Shown: in pieces, positions 5,881 to 13,591 of the stretch | Layout of the letters: each line of letters starts with the position of its first letter | Position numbering within the stretch: the first letter of the stretch is position 1 | Origin: a bacterium | GTDB taxonomy: Bacteria; Babelota; Babeliae; Babelales; RVW-14 | DNA: 14,207 nucleotides | Assembly (NCBI GenBank): GCA_023249895.1 | Contig: JAHFBS010000002.1 | Span: 1 to 14,207 of the forward strand | Direction: 5' to 3' | Program-made: the position numbers and the translations under genes | Notes under the pieces: generated by a model | The model's input: only the letters and a program-made list of their open reading frames with translations | Told to the model about the DNA's origin: nothing | The model's database searches: none

Positions 5881-6451
5881 GTTTACTTTCATTCGGTGAT
5901 GAAGAATCTGCTTCTGTTTTGTTTTCAAAAAAACTCTTGGCTATTTCATCAAGAATTCCATTTACAAAACGATACGCATCTTTTTCAGCATACGTTTTGG
6001 CAAGTTCAACAGCCTCATTAATGATAATCGATGGAATAGCATCAGGCTGCGTTAATTCCCATAATGCCAAGCGTAAAATAAGATGGGTGCAACAACCAAG
6101 ACGCTCGAGGCGCCAATTTTTAAGAAATGGCTTAAGCTGCTCATCAAGCTGTTGAGTTTGTTCAGTTACGCCACGAACGAGCGCATAGGTAAATGATTTT
6201 TTGGGAATTTTTAGGTCGAAGCTTTTTTCAAAATTATGCACCACATCTTCTGCCGAAACCGAAGATTCAAATCGATCAAATGCATAAAGAATACTTAACG
6301 CTAGCTGCCGCTCTTCACGGCGTGAATTGAGTGAAAAATCAGGGCTCCACGGACCCAAATCCTCGTCCGTGGTTACTTCTTGTTCATCAAGCTCTGCATC
6401 AATAGGCGTTAGATTTGGCGCATCATTATCAGGATTAGTCAACTTTTTCAA
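5870..6451 (-). CDS. nusB: transcription antitermination protein NusB with acidic N-terminal extension
   Basis: Residues about 43-175 are a NusB fold, which with NusE (S10) binds boxA RNA and supports antitermination, chiefly of rRNA. Visible hallmarks are S-R-R-E-E-R-Q-L-A-L at its start, I-I-I-N-E-A-V-E-L-A-K-T-Y and R-F-V-N-G-I-L-D-E-I-A. No ATG lies near the expected start. A TTG at 6451 has GAGGA eight bases upstream (6460-6464), inside efp, and gives 193 residues; this start is preferred to a distant ATG at 6574 that would lie deep within efp. The protein has about 42 extra N-terminal residues rich in Asp/Glu and a short polar tail, compared with about 140 residues for typical NusB. It overlaps the efp end by 17 bases and kdsA by 11, so translation is probably coupled. 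Confidence 0.9.
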   Translation of the reverse strand: MKKLTNPDNDAPNLTPIDAELDEQEVTTDEDLGPWSPDFSLNSRREERQLALSILYAFDRFESSVSAEDVVHNFEKSFDLKIPKKSFTYALVRGVTEQTQQLDEQLKPFLKNWRLERLGCCTHLILRLALWELTQPDAIPSIIINEAVELAKTYAEKDAYRFVNGILDEIAKSFFENKTEADSSSPNESKHEK

Positions 6452-6995
6452 TGTATTTATCCTCACGTGTATCGATCTTAACCTTATGGCCTTCGTTGAT
6501 AAACAGAGGAACCTGGACAACCAGCCCCGTTTCAAGTGTTGCAGGTTTGCTGCCACCTTGTGCGGTATCACCACGTACGCCAGGTACGGTTTTTTTGACT
6601 TCCAGGATCATAAATGTTGGCGGTTCGACGGCAATTGGTCGACCGGCAAAATGCAAAATATTATAGATGATGCCGTCTTTAAGATATTTTTTGGCTGTTT
6701 CGATTTGATCTTCATCAAAGGAAACTTGCTCATAGCTGTCTTGATCCATAAAGTGAAAATGGTCATCGGCATAGAGATATTGCATCTGCTTGTATTCCAA
6801 ATCAGGCTCTTGGAACTTTTCAGCAGAACGGAATGTTTCTTCAAGAATGCGACCGGTCAAAAGGTTTTTCATTTTGGTACGCAGATAGGTACCACCCTTG
6901 CCAGGCTTGACCAGTTGGTAGTCAAGAACTACCCATGGCTCATTATTCCACAGAATCTTGGTAGACCCTTTTCTGAAATCAGAGGTTGTAATCAC
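6435..6995 (-). CDS. efp: translation elongation factor P
   Basis: EF-P (186 residues, full length) binds between the P and E sites and relieves stalling at polyproline. All three domains are recognisable: the KOW-like N-domain with tip loop V-K-P-G-K-G-G (Lys33 aligns with the modified Lys34 of E. coli), the central domain (Y-L-Y...F-H-F-M-D-Q-D-S-Y-E-Q) and the C-terminal domain with P-G-V-R-G-D-T-A...K-P-A-T-L-E-T-G and V-P-L-F-I-N-E-G. The start is GTG at 6995, supported by GAGGAG six bases upstream. No modifying enzyme (EpmA, EpmB) is in the window, so the state of Lys33 is unknown. It is the first gene of the efp-nusB-kdsA-hydrolase cluster, with a promoter-like site about 53 bases upstream. 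Confidence 0.97.
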   Translation of the reverse strand: MITTSDFRKGSTKILWNNEPWVVLDYQLVKPGKGGTYLRTKMKNLLTGRILEETFRSAEKFQEPDLEYKQMQYLYADDHFHFMDQDSYEQVSFDEDQIETAKKYLKDGIIYNILHFAGRPIAVEPPTFMILEVKKTVPGVRGDTAQGGSKPATLETGLVVQVPLFINEGHKVKIDTREDKYIEKVD

Positions 6996-7047
6996 CGGGA
7001 ACTCCTCATCGTTTTCATGCCTTTACCTTCATTTTCGCGAGTTTTTA

Positions 7048-7076
7048 ACTATACCATAAAGTGGAAAACTTGAGAA
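7048..7076 (-). promoter_or_regulatory. predicted promoter for efp-nusB-kdsA-hydrolase
   Basis: On the minus strand TTCTCA (7076-7071) and TATAGT (7053-7048) are separated by 17 bases, and the -10 is preceded by TGG (extended -10). It lies in the only gap upstream of efp, giving a leader of about 45 bases. Confidence 0.65.
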
Positions 7077-7144
7077 AAAGAGCGTAAAAGAGGTTTTTTA
7101 GCACAACTCTTGGCGCTTTTTAACGGTCAGATCAGGGTTATAGC

Positions 7145-7169
7145 ACAAAGAGCGGGCTCAATACGCTCT
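7145..7169 (-). terminator. weak candidate terminator after pth
   Basis: On the minus strand AGAGCG (7169-7164) pairs with CGCTCT (7154-7149) around a 9-base loop, followed by TTGT. It begins one base after the pth stop. The stem is short and the T-run poor, so this is a tentative call. Confidence 0.3.
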
Positions 7170-7170
7170 A

Positions 7171-7719
7171 TCAGATTTTAACCAGAGCCAATGACTGATC
7201 AATAAGTTCTGGGATACGCGACGCTTCATCTGGTGCAAAATTGGACAAAACGTAGCTAGGAACATCATTTTTGTCTGCAGGACGACCAATACCAAACGCA
7301 AGATGCCAGAAATCAGCACCGATCATACTCATAATTGATTTAAGCCCATTATGCCCTTTGTGGCTTCCCCCAAATTTAATAACGATTTTGCCAAAAGGTT
7401 TTTCAAGCTCATCGTGTATAACAAGGATCTGCTCAGGCTTAATGCCCTTCTTCTGCATAAACGAAAGAACGCGACCGGAATTGTTCATAAATGTTTGTGG
7501 CTTGATAAGCAATATTGAATGAGGAGCGCCAGTGGTGTCATGCACGGCAATCGTTGCATACTCCATAAGCTCGCTCGATTGCCATGTAGCATTGTACTTT
7601 TCTGCGAGCGCATTAATCACGCCAAAGCCAATTGAATGGCGATTACGCGCATATGCACCGCCGGGATTACCCAAACCAATAATCGCCTTAATCGTATACA
7701 CATCAAAAACAGGATTCAT
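7171..7719 (-). CDS. pth: peptidyl-tRNA hydrolase
   Basis: Pth frees tRNA from peptidyl-tRNA that drops off ribosomes. The 182-residue protein has the bacterial Pth motifs: I-I-G-L-G-N-P-G (Asn18), N-R-H-S-I-G-F (catalytic His28), K-P-Q-T-F-M-N-N-S-G (Asn79), V-I-H-D-E-L-E (Asp103) and G-S-H-K-G-H-N-G-L-K-S-I (Asn124). The start at 7719 is chosen because its ATGA overlaps the prs stop by four bases and GAGGGG lies just upstream. A GTG at 7734 is in frame but adds only five residues and has no ribosome site. Coupling to prs is a common arrangement in bacteria. Confidence 0.96.
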   Translation of the reverse strand: MNPVFDVYTIKAIIGLGNPGGAYARNRHSIGFGVINALAEKYNATWQSSELMEYATIAVHDTTGAPHSILLIKPQTFMNNSGRVLSFMQKKGIKPEQILVIHDELEKPFGKIVIKFGGSHKGHNGLKSIMSMIGADFWHLAFGIGRPADKNDVPSYVLSNFAPDEASRIPELIDQSLALVKI

Positions 7720-8684
7720 AATCCCCTCACCCACGAAGTCACCTCTTTGACCAGATAATCGGTAAGCGTAACGGTCTGTATTTTTTTGTATCCATCAAAT
7801 TCCAAGCCAAGCACCGAATCACTTACTAGAATTTTTTCAAAATTACTCTGATCAAGACGTTCGCGCGCACCTTGCGAAAAAATAGCATGCGTAAAGCAGC
7901 CATAAACAGCGCGAGCACCTTGAGCACGCAGAAGGTCACATGCCCCCATAGCGGTATGGGCTGTGTCAATAATATCATCTAAAATAACAACGCGTTTTCC
8001 ACGTACATCACCAACTAATTCGTAACTCACGGCAACATCATTGGCAACACGTTTTTTGTGCACAACAACTAAGGGAACATTAAGCAATGAAGCAAGAGCT
8101 TTTGCACGATCCTTGCCCCCTTCATCAGGTGATGCGATGCACAACTGATCGCTTGGTGTGCCCTGCAAAATATGATCACGTACAACGCGATACCAAAAAT
8201 CAGTCAGTTGAATGTGATGCAAAGGGACTGGATACGAACGTTGAATCATCTGAGCATGAAGATCACAGGCTGCCAATGCTTTTACCCCCAATGCCTGATA
8301 ACAACGACCAAGCATAAAAACGGCGCCCTGAAATGAATCATCTACCGCAACCTCTTGTCGCGCATAAGGGAAATAGGGCAGCACAACGGTCAATGATGAC
8401 GGTTTAGTTTGACCAAGCACATCGATTGCTTGAAGCACACCAACGAGTTGATCATTAATACCGTTATCAGCAGAAACGCGTTGATGCCCCTCAAAATGCA
8501 CAAATTGATAAAGCAAAATAGCGTGTTTTCCCGAGCAACGTGTAACATCTTTGAGCGAAACGAATGTTTCGGTATCTGCAAAAGACGCAATAGTAAGTGG
8601 GACAATATCAGCTGATAAATGTTGCGCTAATGTACTAGTAAGTGCCGACCACGGTTGCCCAACAACAATCAATGAAGATGTCAT
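7716..8684 (-). CDS. prs: ribose-phosphate pyrophosphokinase (PRPP synthetase), divergent
   Basis: Prs makes PRPP from ribose 5-phosphate and ATP for nucleotide synthesis. The 322-residue length and the order of motifs fit: F-A-D-T-E-T (35-40, usually F-x-D-G-E), P-Y-A-R-Q-E (106-111, usually P-Y-x-R-Q-D-R), C-D-L-H-A (140-144), A-S-P-D-E-G-G (184-190), H-K-K-R (209-212) and the PRPP loop L-D-D-I-I-D-T-A-H-T (235-244, usually D-D-M-I-D-T-G-G-T). Substitutions fall in several substrate loops, so activity is likely but the kinetics or allostery may differ. The ATG at 8684 has AAGGG eight bases upstream. A 69-base gap separates it from lpxD, with no clear terminator or promoter, so it probably belongs to the skp-lpxD-prs-pth unit. 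Confidence 0.9.
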   Translation of the reverse strand: MTSSLIVVGQPWSALTSTLAQHLSADIVPLTIASFADTETFVSLKDVTRCSGKHAILLYQFVHFEGHQRVSADNGINDQLVGVLQAIDVLGQTKPSSLTVVLPYFPYARQEVAVDDSFQGAVFMLGRCYQALGVKALAACDLHAQMIQRSYPVPLHHIQLTDFWYRVVRDHILQGTPSDQLCIASPDEGGKDRAKALASLLNVPLVVVHKKRVANDVAVSYELVGDVRGKRVVILDDIIDTAHTAMGACDLLRAQGARAVYGCFTHAIFSQGARERLDQSNFEKILVSDSVLGLEFDGYKKIQTVTLTDYLVKEVTSWVRGL

Positions 8685-8753
8685 AGCAAAGCCCTTAAAA
8701 TCTGCTCACCTGGCTGCAGAGTAACGCCGCCAAGCATAACAACTTAACGGGGC

Positions 8754-9806
8754 TTAGCTCCACAACCTTTTTATCCATGATCGCGTAGCTCCAACAAATG
8801 TCGTACGACGACGATCATCAAACTTTTTCAAAATATCGGGAACTTTGTTTAAGGATACCACAAGTCGTTTCCATTGGTTGAATGGCATAGCAGGAATGCC
8901 TGCAACAGTTTGTCCATCAAGCACATGACTAATCACGGCACTTTTAGAAACTATTTTGGCGCCATTGCCAATACGCAGATGATCTCTAATGGCAACTTGG
9001 CCACCAATTTGACATCCTTGACCAATTTCAACGCTTCCGGCAATACCGGTTTGTGCAAGAATAATCGTATGCGCGCCTACTTTGACGTTGTGTGCAATTT
9101 GTGCACCATTATCAATTTTGACATGATCGCCAATAACTGTTTCATCAAAAGCCGCACGATCAATAGTACAATTCGCACCGATTTCAACACCCACCCCAAT
9201 GCGAACAATCCCAACCTGAGGAATTTTACGCAGCCCTGATTTACTCACTTGATACCCAAAACCATCAGCACCAATCACTGCGCCAGGGTCGATGATGCAG
9301 GAATCGCCAATAATGCAATCATCAAGAATTTTTACACCAGGATGCAATACCACGTTTTTACCAATATGACAGTTACGTCCAACAAAAACATGGGGGCCAA
9401 CCTGCGTATGCTCACCAATAATCGTTCCCGCCAAAATCACTGCGGAATTATGAACACTGGCTGTTGGGGCAATTTGTGGTGCACCTAAAGATTCAATATG
9501 ACGCTTGCCTGCATAAGCAGCAATTTCATTGAAAGCAGTAAGCGTATCAGAAACAACAATGTGAATTCGGTCTGATGTTAAAGGGCGAGCAACGATCAAA
9601 ACACCGGCCTGACTTTTTTTGACCGCTTCATCTGAAATAGGATCAAAAACTGAGGCATCACCACGATCAAGGACAAGAGCAATATCCTGAGGGCCGGCAC
9701 TTTGTAATGAAGAAAGGCGACGGATGACAAATGCTCCGTCGCCGTTACAAAAACTTACGTTGGTAAGTGCGCTCAGGAGCTGAGATAATTGTAGCTTAAG
9801 CTCCAT
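8754..9806 (-). CDS. lpxD: UDP-3-O-acylglucosamine N-acyltransferase
   Basis: LpxD adds the second acyl chain to UDP-3-O-acyl-glucosamine in lipid A synthesis. The 350-residue protein has an N-terminal uridine-binding domain (about 1-105), a left-handed beta-helix of hexapeptide repeats (about 110-310) and a C-terminal helix. Diagnostic segments are I-G-A-D-G-F-G-Y (178-185), N-C-T-I-D-R-A-A-F (212-220) and N-G-A-Q-I-A-H-N-V (233-241). The catalytic His is at 239, the same number as in E. coli as I recall it. The ATG at 9806 has AAGGAG eight bases upstream, and that site is fused to the skp stop codon (TAAGGAG), so the two genes are coupled across a 12-base gap. Confidence 0.97.
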   Translation of the reverse strand: MELKLQLSQLLSALTNVSFCNGDGAFVIRRLSSLQSAGPQDIALVLDRGDASVFDPISDEAVKKSQAGVLIVARPLTSDRIHIVVSDTLTAFNEIAAYAGKRHIESLGAPQIAPTASVHNSAVILAGTIIGEHTQVGPHVFVGRNCHIGKNVVLHPGVKILDDCIIGDSCIIDPGAVIGADGFGYQVSKSGLRKIPQVGIVRIGVGVEIGANCTIDRAAFDETVIGDHVKIDNGAQIAHNVKVGAHTIILAQTGIAGSVEIGQGCQIGGQVAIRDHLRIGNGAKIVSKSAVISHVLDGQTVAGIPAMPFNQWKRLVVSLNKVPDILKKFDDRRRTTFVGATRSWIKRLWS

Positions 9807-9818
9807 TACGCGCGCTCC

Positions 9819-10406
9819 TTACGCAATCTTGAGTTCAGGCTTTGCAGCAGGTTTGCTGGTTGCCTTTGCTACTTTTTTAGGCGCTTTTTTGTCGCTTGAT
9901 GCCAAATATTTTGCATCAACTGCTTTTAATACTTTTTCGGTTTGATCAATGGCAGCTGAAACACAAAGCAAGCCTGGGGTGTTCTTATCAATTACCGCTG
10001 TCCATTTTTCTTTTTCGAAAACTTCATTGACGACGCCTCGTTGTTTTTCATGCAATGCAACTTGATATTTTTGAATACGTGCACGAAGATGTTCTTCTTT
10101 GTCGGCAAGTTTGCGTTCCATTTCTTTGCGGCGTTGGCCAAGTTCATCAGCCTTTTCTTGCATTGATTCTTTGCTCAATACTTTTGATTGTTTGGAAAGG
10201 GATTCTTGTGATTGACCAAGTTCCATTTGCGCAGTTTTTACTTCTTCTTGGAACTGATCAACTTCTTTTCGGATTTTGTCAGCAAGCTCTTTGCCTTCAA
10301 TTGATTTTTGCATAATCGCAAGACTATCAATCGAGACCAATTCGCCTGCGCAAAGGTTACTGCCAAGCAACGCTACGGTTGCAAAACCCATCATCATCTT
10401 GTTCAT
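9819..10406 (-). CDS. skp: periplasmic chaperone Skp/OmpH family
   Basis: The 195-residue protein has a signal peptide (1-20, likely cut after L-C-A) and a first strand typical of OmpH/Skp (L-V-S-I-D-S-L-A-I-M-Q-K-S). A long charged coiled-coil follows (about 40-125), then a return strand (W-T-A-V-I-D-K). These are the tentacle hairpin of the Skp jellyfish trimer, which carries outer-membrane proteins through the periplasm. The last about 25 residues form a Lys/Ala/Pro-rich tail (K-K-A-P-K-K-V-A-K) that typical Skp lacks. The ATG at 10406 has AAGGAG seven bases upstream. Position just before lpxD is the classical skp-lpxD order. A promoter-like site lies about 45 bases upstream. Confidence 0.88.
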   Translation of the reverse strand: MNKMMMGFATVALLGSNLCAGELVSIDSLAIMQKSIEGKELADKIRKEVDQFQEEVKTAQMELGQSQESLSKQSKVLSKESMQEKADELGQRRKEMERKLADKEEHLRARIQKYQVALHEKQRGVVNEVFEKEKWTAVIDKNTPGLLCVSAAIDQTEKVLKAVDAKYLASSDKKAPKKVAKATSKPAAKPELKIA

Positions 10407-10449
10407 CGAAAACTCCTTCTCGTAGAACTGATACCGTTAACAGGACATC

Positions 10450-10478
10450 ATGGTAGCCATTTTACTTAGGAGCGTCAA
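10450..10478 (-). promoter_or_regulatory. predicted promoter for skp-lpxD-prs-pth
   Basis: On the minus strand TTGACG (10478-10473) and TACCAT (10455-10450) are 17 bases apart, a sigma70-like pair in the 190-base divergent gap upstream of skp. Confidence 0.6.
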
Positions 10479-10596
10479 TACGACAGGCCTGCTCATATTT
10501 CAATAAAAGCGTATTTTCTTGAGTACTTTTCCGATGTGCCACACTCTCTAGTAAAATACTTTTTGTCCTAAAATCTTTTGAAGAGGTAAAAAAATT

Positions 10597-11556
10597 ATGG
10601 CAACAAAAAAAATTCATAACTTAACGATTACACCTATAACCATTGTCTTATTCATTATCACCACCTTGTGCGGGTGTGATAACGGTTACAAAAATCCCCC
10701 CGCCCTGCAGCGACCAGAGACAGCCTATTCTTCATCAAAACTTTTAAGCCCAACACCACATACCGCATTATGTGAACTACTTTCTGTTTGTGGCATCAAC
10801 CATGATGGGTCTGCACAAGATATCATTAACAAAACGCAACAAGCATGGCTCCGTAAACCTGGTACCGAACGCTGGGAAATGGATACGCTGGGAAAAGTAT
10901 CAGAAACATATTTACCCTATTTTGAAAAGCTTGGCATGGTACATGAAGTAGCCCCTTCACGAGGCAAATATGACTATGCGTTCATCTTGGGGGCCACTGC
11001 AAGCAGCGTACGCAATCGATTGGCATATCTCGTTAGTCTCTGGGAAAAAGGAATCCGATTTACAACAGTCGTCTTGTTGGGATCAGATCGACCGCTCAAT
11101 TCTACGGTTGAAACAGATTCTGTGCTAAAAAATATGCCACAACAAGGTCTACCAACAGATAAAAAGTGGCAGGCTCCGGCAACGATGCCCAAAACGGAAA
11201 GCTCTATGATGCGCATGCTTTATGAGCAAGTTGAAATGCCTGATGCTATGAGAAAATGCCCCCTCATTGTAGTAAGCTCATCACAAACGACAGCAGCCGA
11301 TGGAACTATACGTAGAGCAACAACGGCAGATACCATTATCGATTGGCTTAAAATGAATATGCAACCGGGAACATGTCTTTTTATTTCAAGCCAACCATAT
11401 GTTGGATACCAACATGCAGTTGTTCAAACACTTCTGCCACAAAACTTTATCCCTGATACCGTAGGTCCCCACGTTAAAGATCCTTCAAAGCTTGATATCA
11501 GCATCTTTCTGGATACATTAGCTCGCAGGATTTTTCAAGAATATAATCAGAAATAA
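10597..11556 (+). CDS. predicted lipoprotein of unknown function, possibly YdcF/DUF218-like
   Basis: The 319-residue protein starts with a basic and hydrophobic signal segment ending in a lipobox-like L-C-G-C (24-27) followed by D-N-G, so it is probably lipidated at Cys27. The mature part has an alpha/beta pattern: D-Y-A-F-I-L-G-A-T-A-S-S-V-R-N-R-L-A-Y-L (about 125-144), T-V-V-L-L-G-S-D-R-P-L and later L-I-V-V-S-S-S-Q-T-T. A Gly-containing turn after the first strand, an Arg-containing helix and a second strand of this sort recall YdcF/DUF218 proteins, but the resemblance is loose and I would not assign a reaction. Asp at +2 might favour inner-membrane retention under E. coli rules. The ATG at 10597 has GAAGAGG about ten bases upstream. 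The gene is alone, divergent from skp and convergent with the herA-like gene. Confidence 0.75.
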   Translation: MATKKIHNLTITPITIVLFIITTLCGCDNGYKNPPALQRPETAYSSSKLLSPTPHTALCELLSVCGINHDGSAQDIINKTQQAWLRKPGTERWEMDTLGKVSETYLPYFEKLGMVHEVAPSRGKYDYAFILGATASSVRNRLAYLVSLWEKGIRFTTVVLLGSDRPLNSTVETDSVLKNMPQQGLPTDKKWQAPATMPKTESSMMRMLYEQVEMPDAMRKCPLIVVSSSQTTAADGTIRRATTADTIIDWLKMNMQPGTCLFISSQPYVGYQHAVVQTLLPQNFIPDTVGPHVKDPSKLDISIFLDTLARRIFQEYNQK

Positions 11557-11603
11557 TGATGAGCGATTATCTTTATCTAGAAAATCTCATCAATAATCGT
11601 TTT
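11557..11603. terminator. interleaved inverted repeats, probable bidirectional terminator
   Basis: Two perfect 7-bp inverted repeats are interleaved in the order A-B-A'-B': TGATGAG (11557-11563) with CTCATCA (11586-11592), and CGATTAT (11564-11570) with ATAATCG (11593-11599). On the plus strand B' is followed by TTTT. On the minus strand the A pair is followed by TTATTTC. Each strand therefore has one stem with a T-rich tail, serving the lipoprotein gene (stop at 11556) and the herA-like gene (stop at 11577). The repeat overlaps the last codons of the latter. Loops are long (22 bases), hence moderate confidence. Confidence 0.5.
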
Positions 11604-13175
11604 GACATTCTGCTTTGCATCACCAGGACGCATGGCGGAGTAAAATGCTTCGTCATACTCTCGCGTTTTAATCACCACCGGCATTGAAACTGCATGCCCC
11701 ATCACCAATGCCTGCTTCTTGGAATCAAGTGTGGCAAGTATTGAACGTAAGCCTGCAGAATTATTAGTACCGGTTAAGATCGCCTGAATATCTTTTTCAT
11801 CATTGAGTTGCGCAATAATTTTGGTGCCAATTTGTGAAAGAATTTCTTCATCAATACCTGATGGTCGTTGATCTACTACCAAAAGTGAAACGCTGTATTT
11901 ACGCATTTCGCGCGCAATGATGCCAAAAATAGTTTGTTTGGCTGCAACAGGATTGAGAAATTTATGCGCTTCTTCAATCACCATTACTAATGGACGCGGT
12001 TGGTCTTTTTTATCTTGTGTTGCTAAAAACTTTTCAGTACGCGCCACATACGCTTCATGAATACGACGAGAAATGATGTTGGCAACTAACAGATAGCACA
12101 ACATCGAAGTCTGATTACCAAATTCAAGAATAACGTGATGACCGCGCTCAAGGTATTCAAGCATGCGGTCGATAATAGAAGTGCCAGAAGAACTTGATTG
12201 TAAAAATGAAAACTTTTCGAGTCGCTTAAGTTTGCGATATAACGCACCAACCGATTCAGCATGCGCGCCAACAGAATCGGCAAATTCTTTAAGCGTGCCG
12301 TCTTGACTCAAAAGTACTTCAAGCCACTTTCTCCCATATTTACTTGCGATTAAATAAGCAGCCTCAAGCGCTGTTGGATGCAAATTAAGTTCGTCTTGAA
12401 GTGGCATAACATCATCAACGCGAATATCCTGCAAACTGAGCATCACTTCAATATCTGGATTTCCACCACGACGACGGGTTGATGCAGGATCAAGCGAAAA
12501 GATTGCAACATTGCTGGGAAATAATGTTTTAAGTCCTTTAACAAATGATTGGCCGGCATTTTCGCTACGCGCTTGAAAACCATATTCACTATGCATATCA
12601 AAAATGAGGCAGGATGCTTTGCTATTTTTAATAAGCCCTGCAAGCACTAAGCGCGTAATAAATGTTTTACCGGTACCTGATTTACCAAAGATGCCATTAC
12701 TACGCTCAATAAGCCGATCCAAATCTACGCAGACTGGTGTATCCATATCAAGCGGAGCGCCAATATTGAAATACTTTTTGTCACGCTCCTCATCGCCAAA
12801 AATTTCGGCAACATCTCCTTTAGTTGCCTCATAAACAGCTGCAAAATGCCCAGGAATTGTTTTGACAGGCATACGATGGCCAGCATGGTCTAACATGAGC
12901 ATTGGTCGTAGCATGACATGGGCATACGTGTCTTTTTTTTTAAGAATGCGGCTCAACATTTGTTCATCATCAGATGGTGGAAACACCAAAATATCCGGAT
13001 GTGTCACATGCAGCGAAACATCGGTAATAAGCGAAAAAAACCGATAGGCATCGCCATCAATACAGACAAACTTGCCCGTTTTAATGTCATCAAGAGAACA
13101 CGCGGCATCAAGGCGCATGGTCAAGCCTTCAACAAGCGAGCCGGCCAAAATGTGTCCTATTTTTTTGCGCTGCAT
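11577..13175 (-). CDS. herA: HerA-like hexameric DNA translocase ATPase (HAS-barrel, DUF87)
   Basis: The 532-residue protein begins with a HAS-barrel-like segment (I-G-H-I-L-A-G-S-L-V-E-G-L, 6-18). The P-loop is G-K-S-G-T-G-K-T (164-171), then F-D-M-H-S-E-Y-G (192-199), Walker B L-V-M-V-I-E-E-A-H-K-F-L (396-407) and a motif with possible sensor/arginine-finger residues (A-R-E-M-R-K-Y, V-V-D-Q-R-P-S). This order is typical of HerA/FtsK-like translocases, which in archaea work with the NurA nuclease in end resection. No NurA, Sir2 or other partner is nearby, so a housekeeping DNA role is more likely than a defence system, but neither is shown. The ATG at 13175 has GAGGAG about five bases upstream and lies inside the end of acpS (19-base overlap). 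Confidence 0.9.
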   Translation of the reverse strand: MQRKKIGHILAGSLVEGLTMRLDAACSLDDIKTGKFVCIDGDAYRFFSLITDVSLHVTHPDILVFPPSDDEQMLSRILKKKDTYAHVMLRPMLMLDHAGHRMPVKTIPGHFAAVYEATKGDVAEIFGDEERDKKYFNIGAPLDMDTPVCVDLDRLIERSNGIFGKSGTGKTFITRLVLAGLIKNSKASCLIFDMHSEYGFQARSENAGQSFVKGLKTLFPSNVAIFSLDPASTRRRGGNPDIEVMLSLQDIRVDDVMPLQDELNLHPTALEAAYLIASKYGRKWLEVLLSQDGTLKEFADSVGAHAESVGALYRKLKRLEKFSFLQSSSSGTSIIDRMLEYLERGHHVILEFGNQTSMLCYLLVANIISRRIHEAYVARTEKFLATQDKKDQPRPLVMVIEEAHKFLNPVAAKQTIFGIIAREMRKYSVSLLVVDQRPSGIDEEILSQIGTKIIAQLNDEKDIQAILTGTNNSAGLRSILATLDSKKQALVMGHAVSMPVVIKTREYDEAFYSAMRPGDAKQNVKTIIDEIF

Positions 13176-13591
13176 GACATCTCCTCAATCACCACAAACG
13201 CAACTGCCGTATCCCGTTCATGACTATACGAAAGATGCACGTTCAGTGGTGGAAACGTAACACCAAGATGCTGCTCGATTTCTTTCCACGCAATGTGCAA
13301 TACCGGAATCTGCCAGGTGCCGTAACGCACTTCGATGTAAGGACAAAGCGAACGAAGTGTTGCGGTAGTCTGCGTCAACCCATATGAAACACACACGGTA
13401 GAAAGTGCTTTGTAAAAAGCCTCTTTGGCGGCAAAACGTACGGCAAGTTTATCAATCAGAAGTGCATCATCAGAACGACAGTCTTTAATTTCCTGTGCTG
13501 AAAAAATCTTGCTTAATTGTTCGGATGAAAATTGTTTCCAACGCTCAAAGCGAGCGATTTGAACAATATCAACGCCAATGCCACGGATCAT
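13157..13591 (-). CDS. acpS: holo-[acyl-carrier-protein] synthase
   Basis: AcpS moves phosphopantetheine from CoA to acyl carrier protein. The 144-residue protein shows I-R-G-I-G-V-D-I-V (Mg-binding Asp8), R-F-A-A-K-E-A-F-Y-K-A-L (Glu57) and the closing strand V-H-L-S-Y-S-H-E-R-D-T-A-V-A-F. It is slightly longer than usual (about 120-130 residues), with an insertion-like stretch around residues 65-90. The ATG at 13591 overlaps the comM TGA as ATGA (four bases), and its 3' end overlaps the herA-like gene, implying translational coupling along comM-acpS-herA. Confidence 0.94.
   Translation of the reverse strand: MIRGIGVDIVQIARFERWKQFSSEQLSKIFSAQEIKDCRSDDALLIDKLAVRFAAKEAFYKALSTVCVSYGLTQTTATLRSLCPYIEVRYGTWQIPVLHIAWKEIEQHLGVTFPPLNVHLSYSHERDTAVAFVVIEEMSCSAKK

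Noticed and set aside
5881..5928. Longer kdsA N-terminus beginning at 5928
   Set aside because: Adds 16 residues beyond the family start, increases overlap with nusB, and has no ribosome site.
5539..6021. Plus-strand frame opposite kdsA/nusB
   Set aside because: Antisense to conserved coding sequence, composition unlike a protein, no supporting signals.
6327..7073. Long plus-strand frame (about 248 codons) across nusB and efp
   Set aside because: It is the complement of two clearly conserved genes, has no family motif and no ribosome site of note; a frame shadow.
7081..7125. AGCAC/GCGCT hairpin with flanking T-runs between efp and pth
   Set aside because: The T-run follows the 5-bp stem only on the plus strand, where no gene ends; orientation does not fit pth.
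10529..10557. Plus-strand promoter for the lipoprotein gene (TTCCGA, 17 bases, TAAAAT)
   Set aside because: The -10 is fair but the -35 matches poorly and no extended -10 is present; too weak to list as a feature.
11577..13175. HerA-like ATPase as part of an anti-phage system (Sir2-HerA, NurA-HerA type)
   Set aside because: No Sir2, NurA, DUF4297 or other effector gene is adjacent; neighbours are acpS, comM and a lipoprotein.
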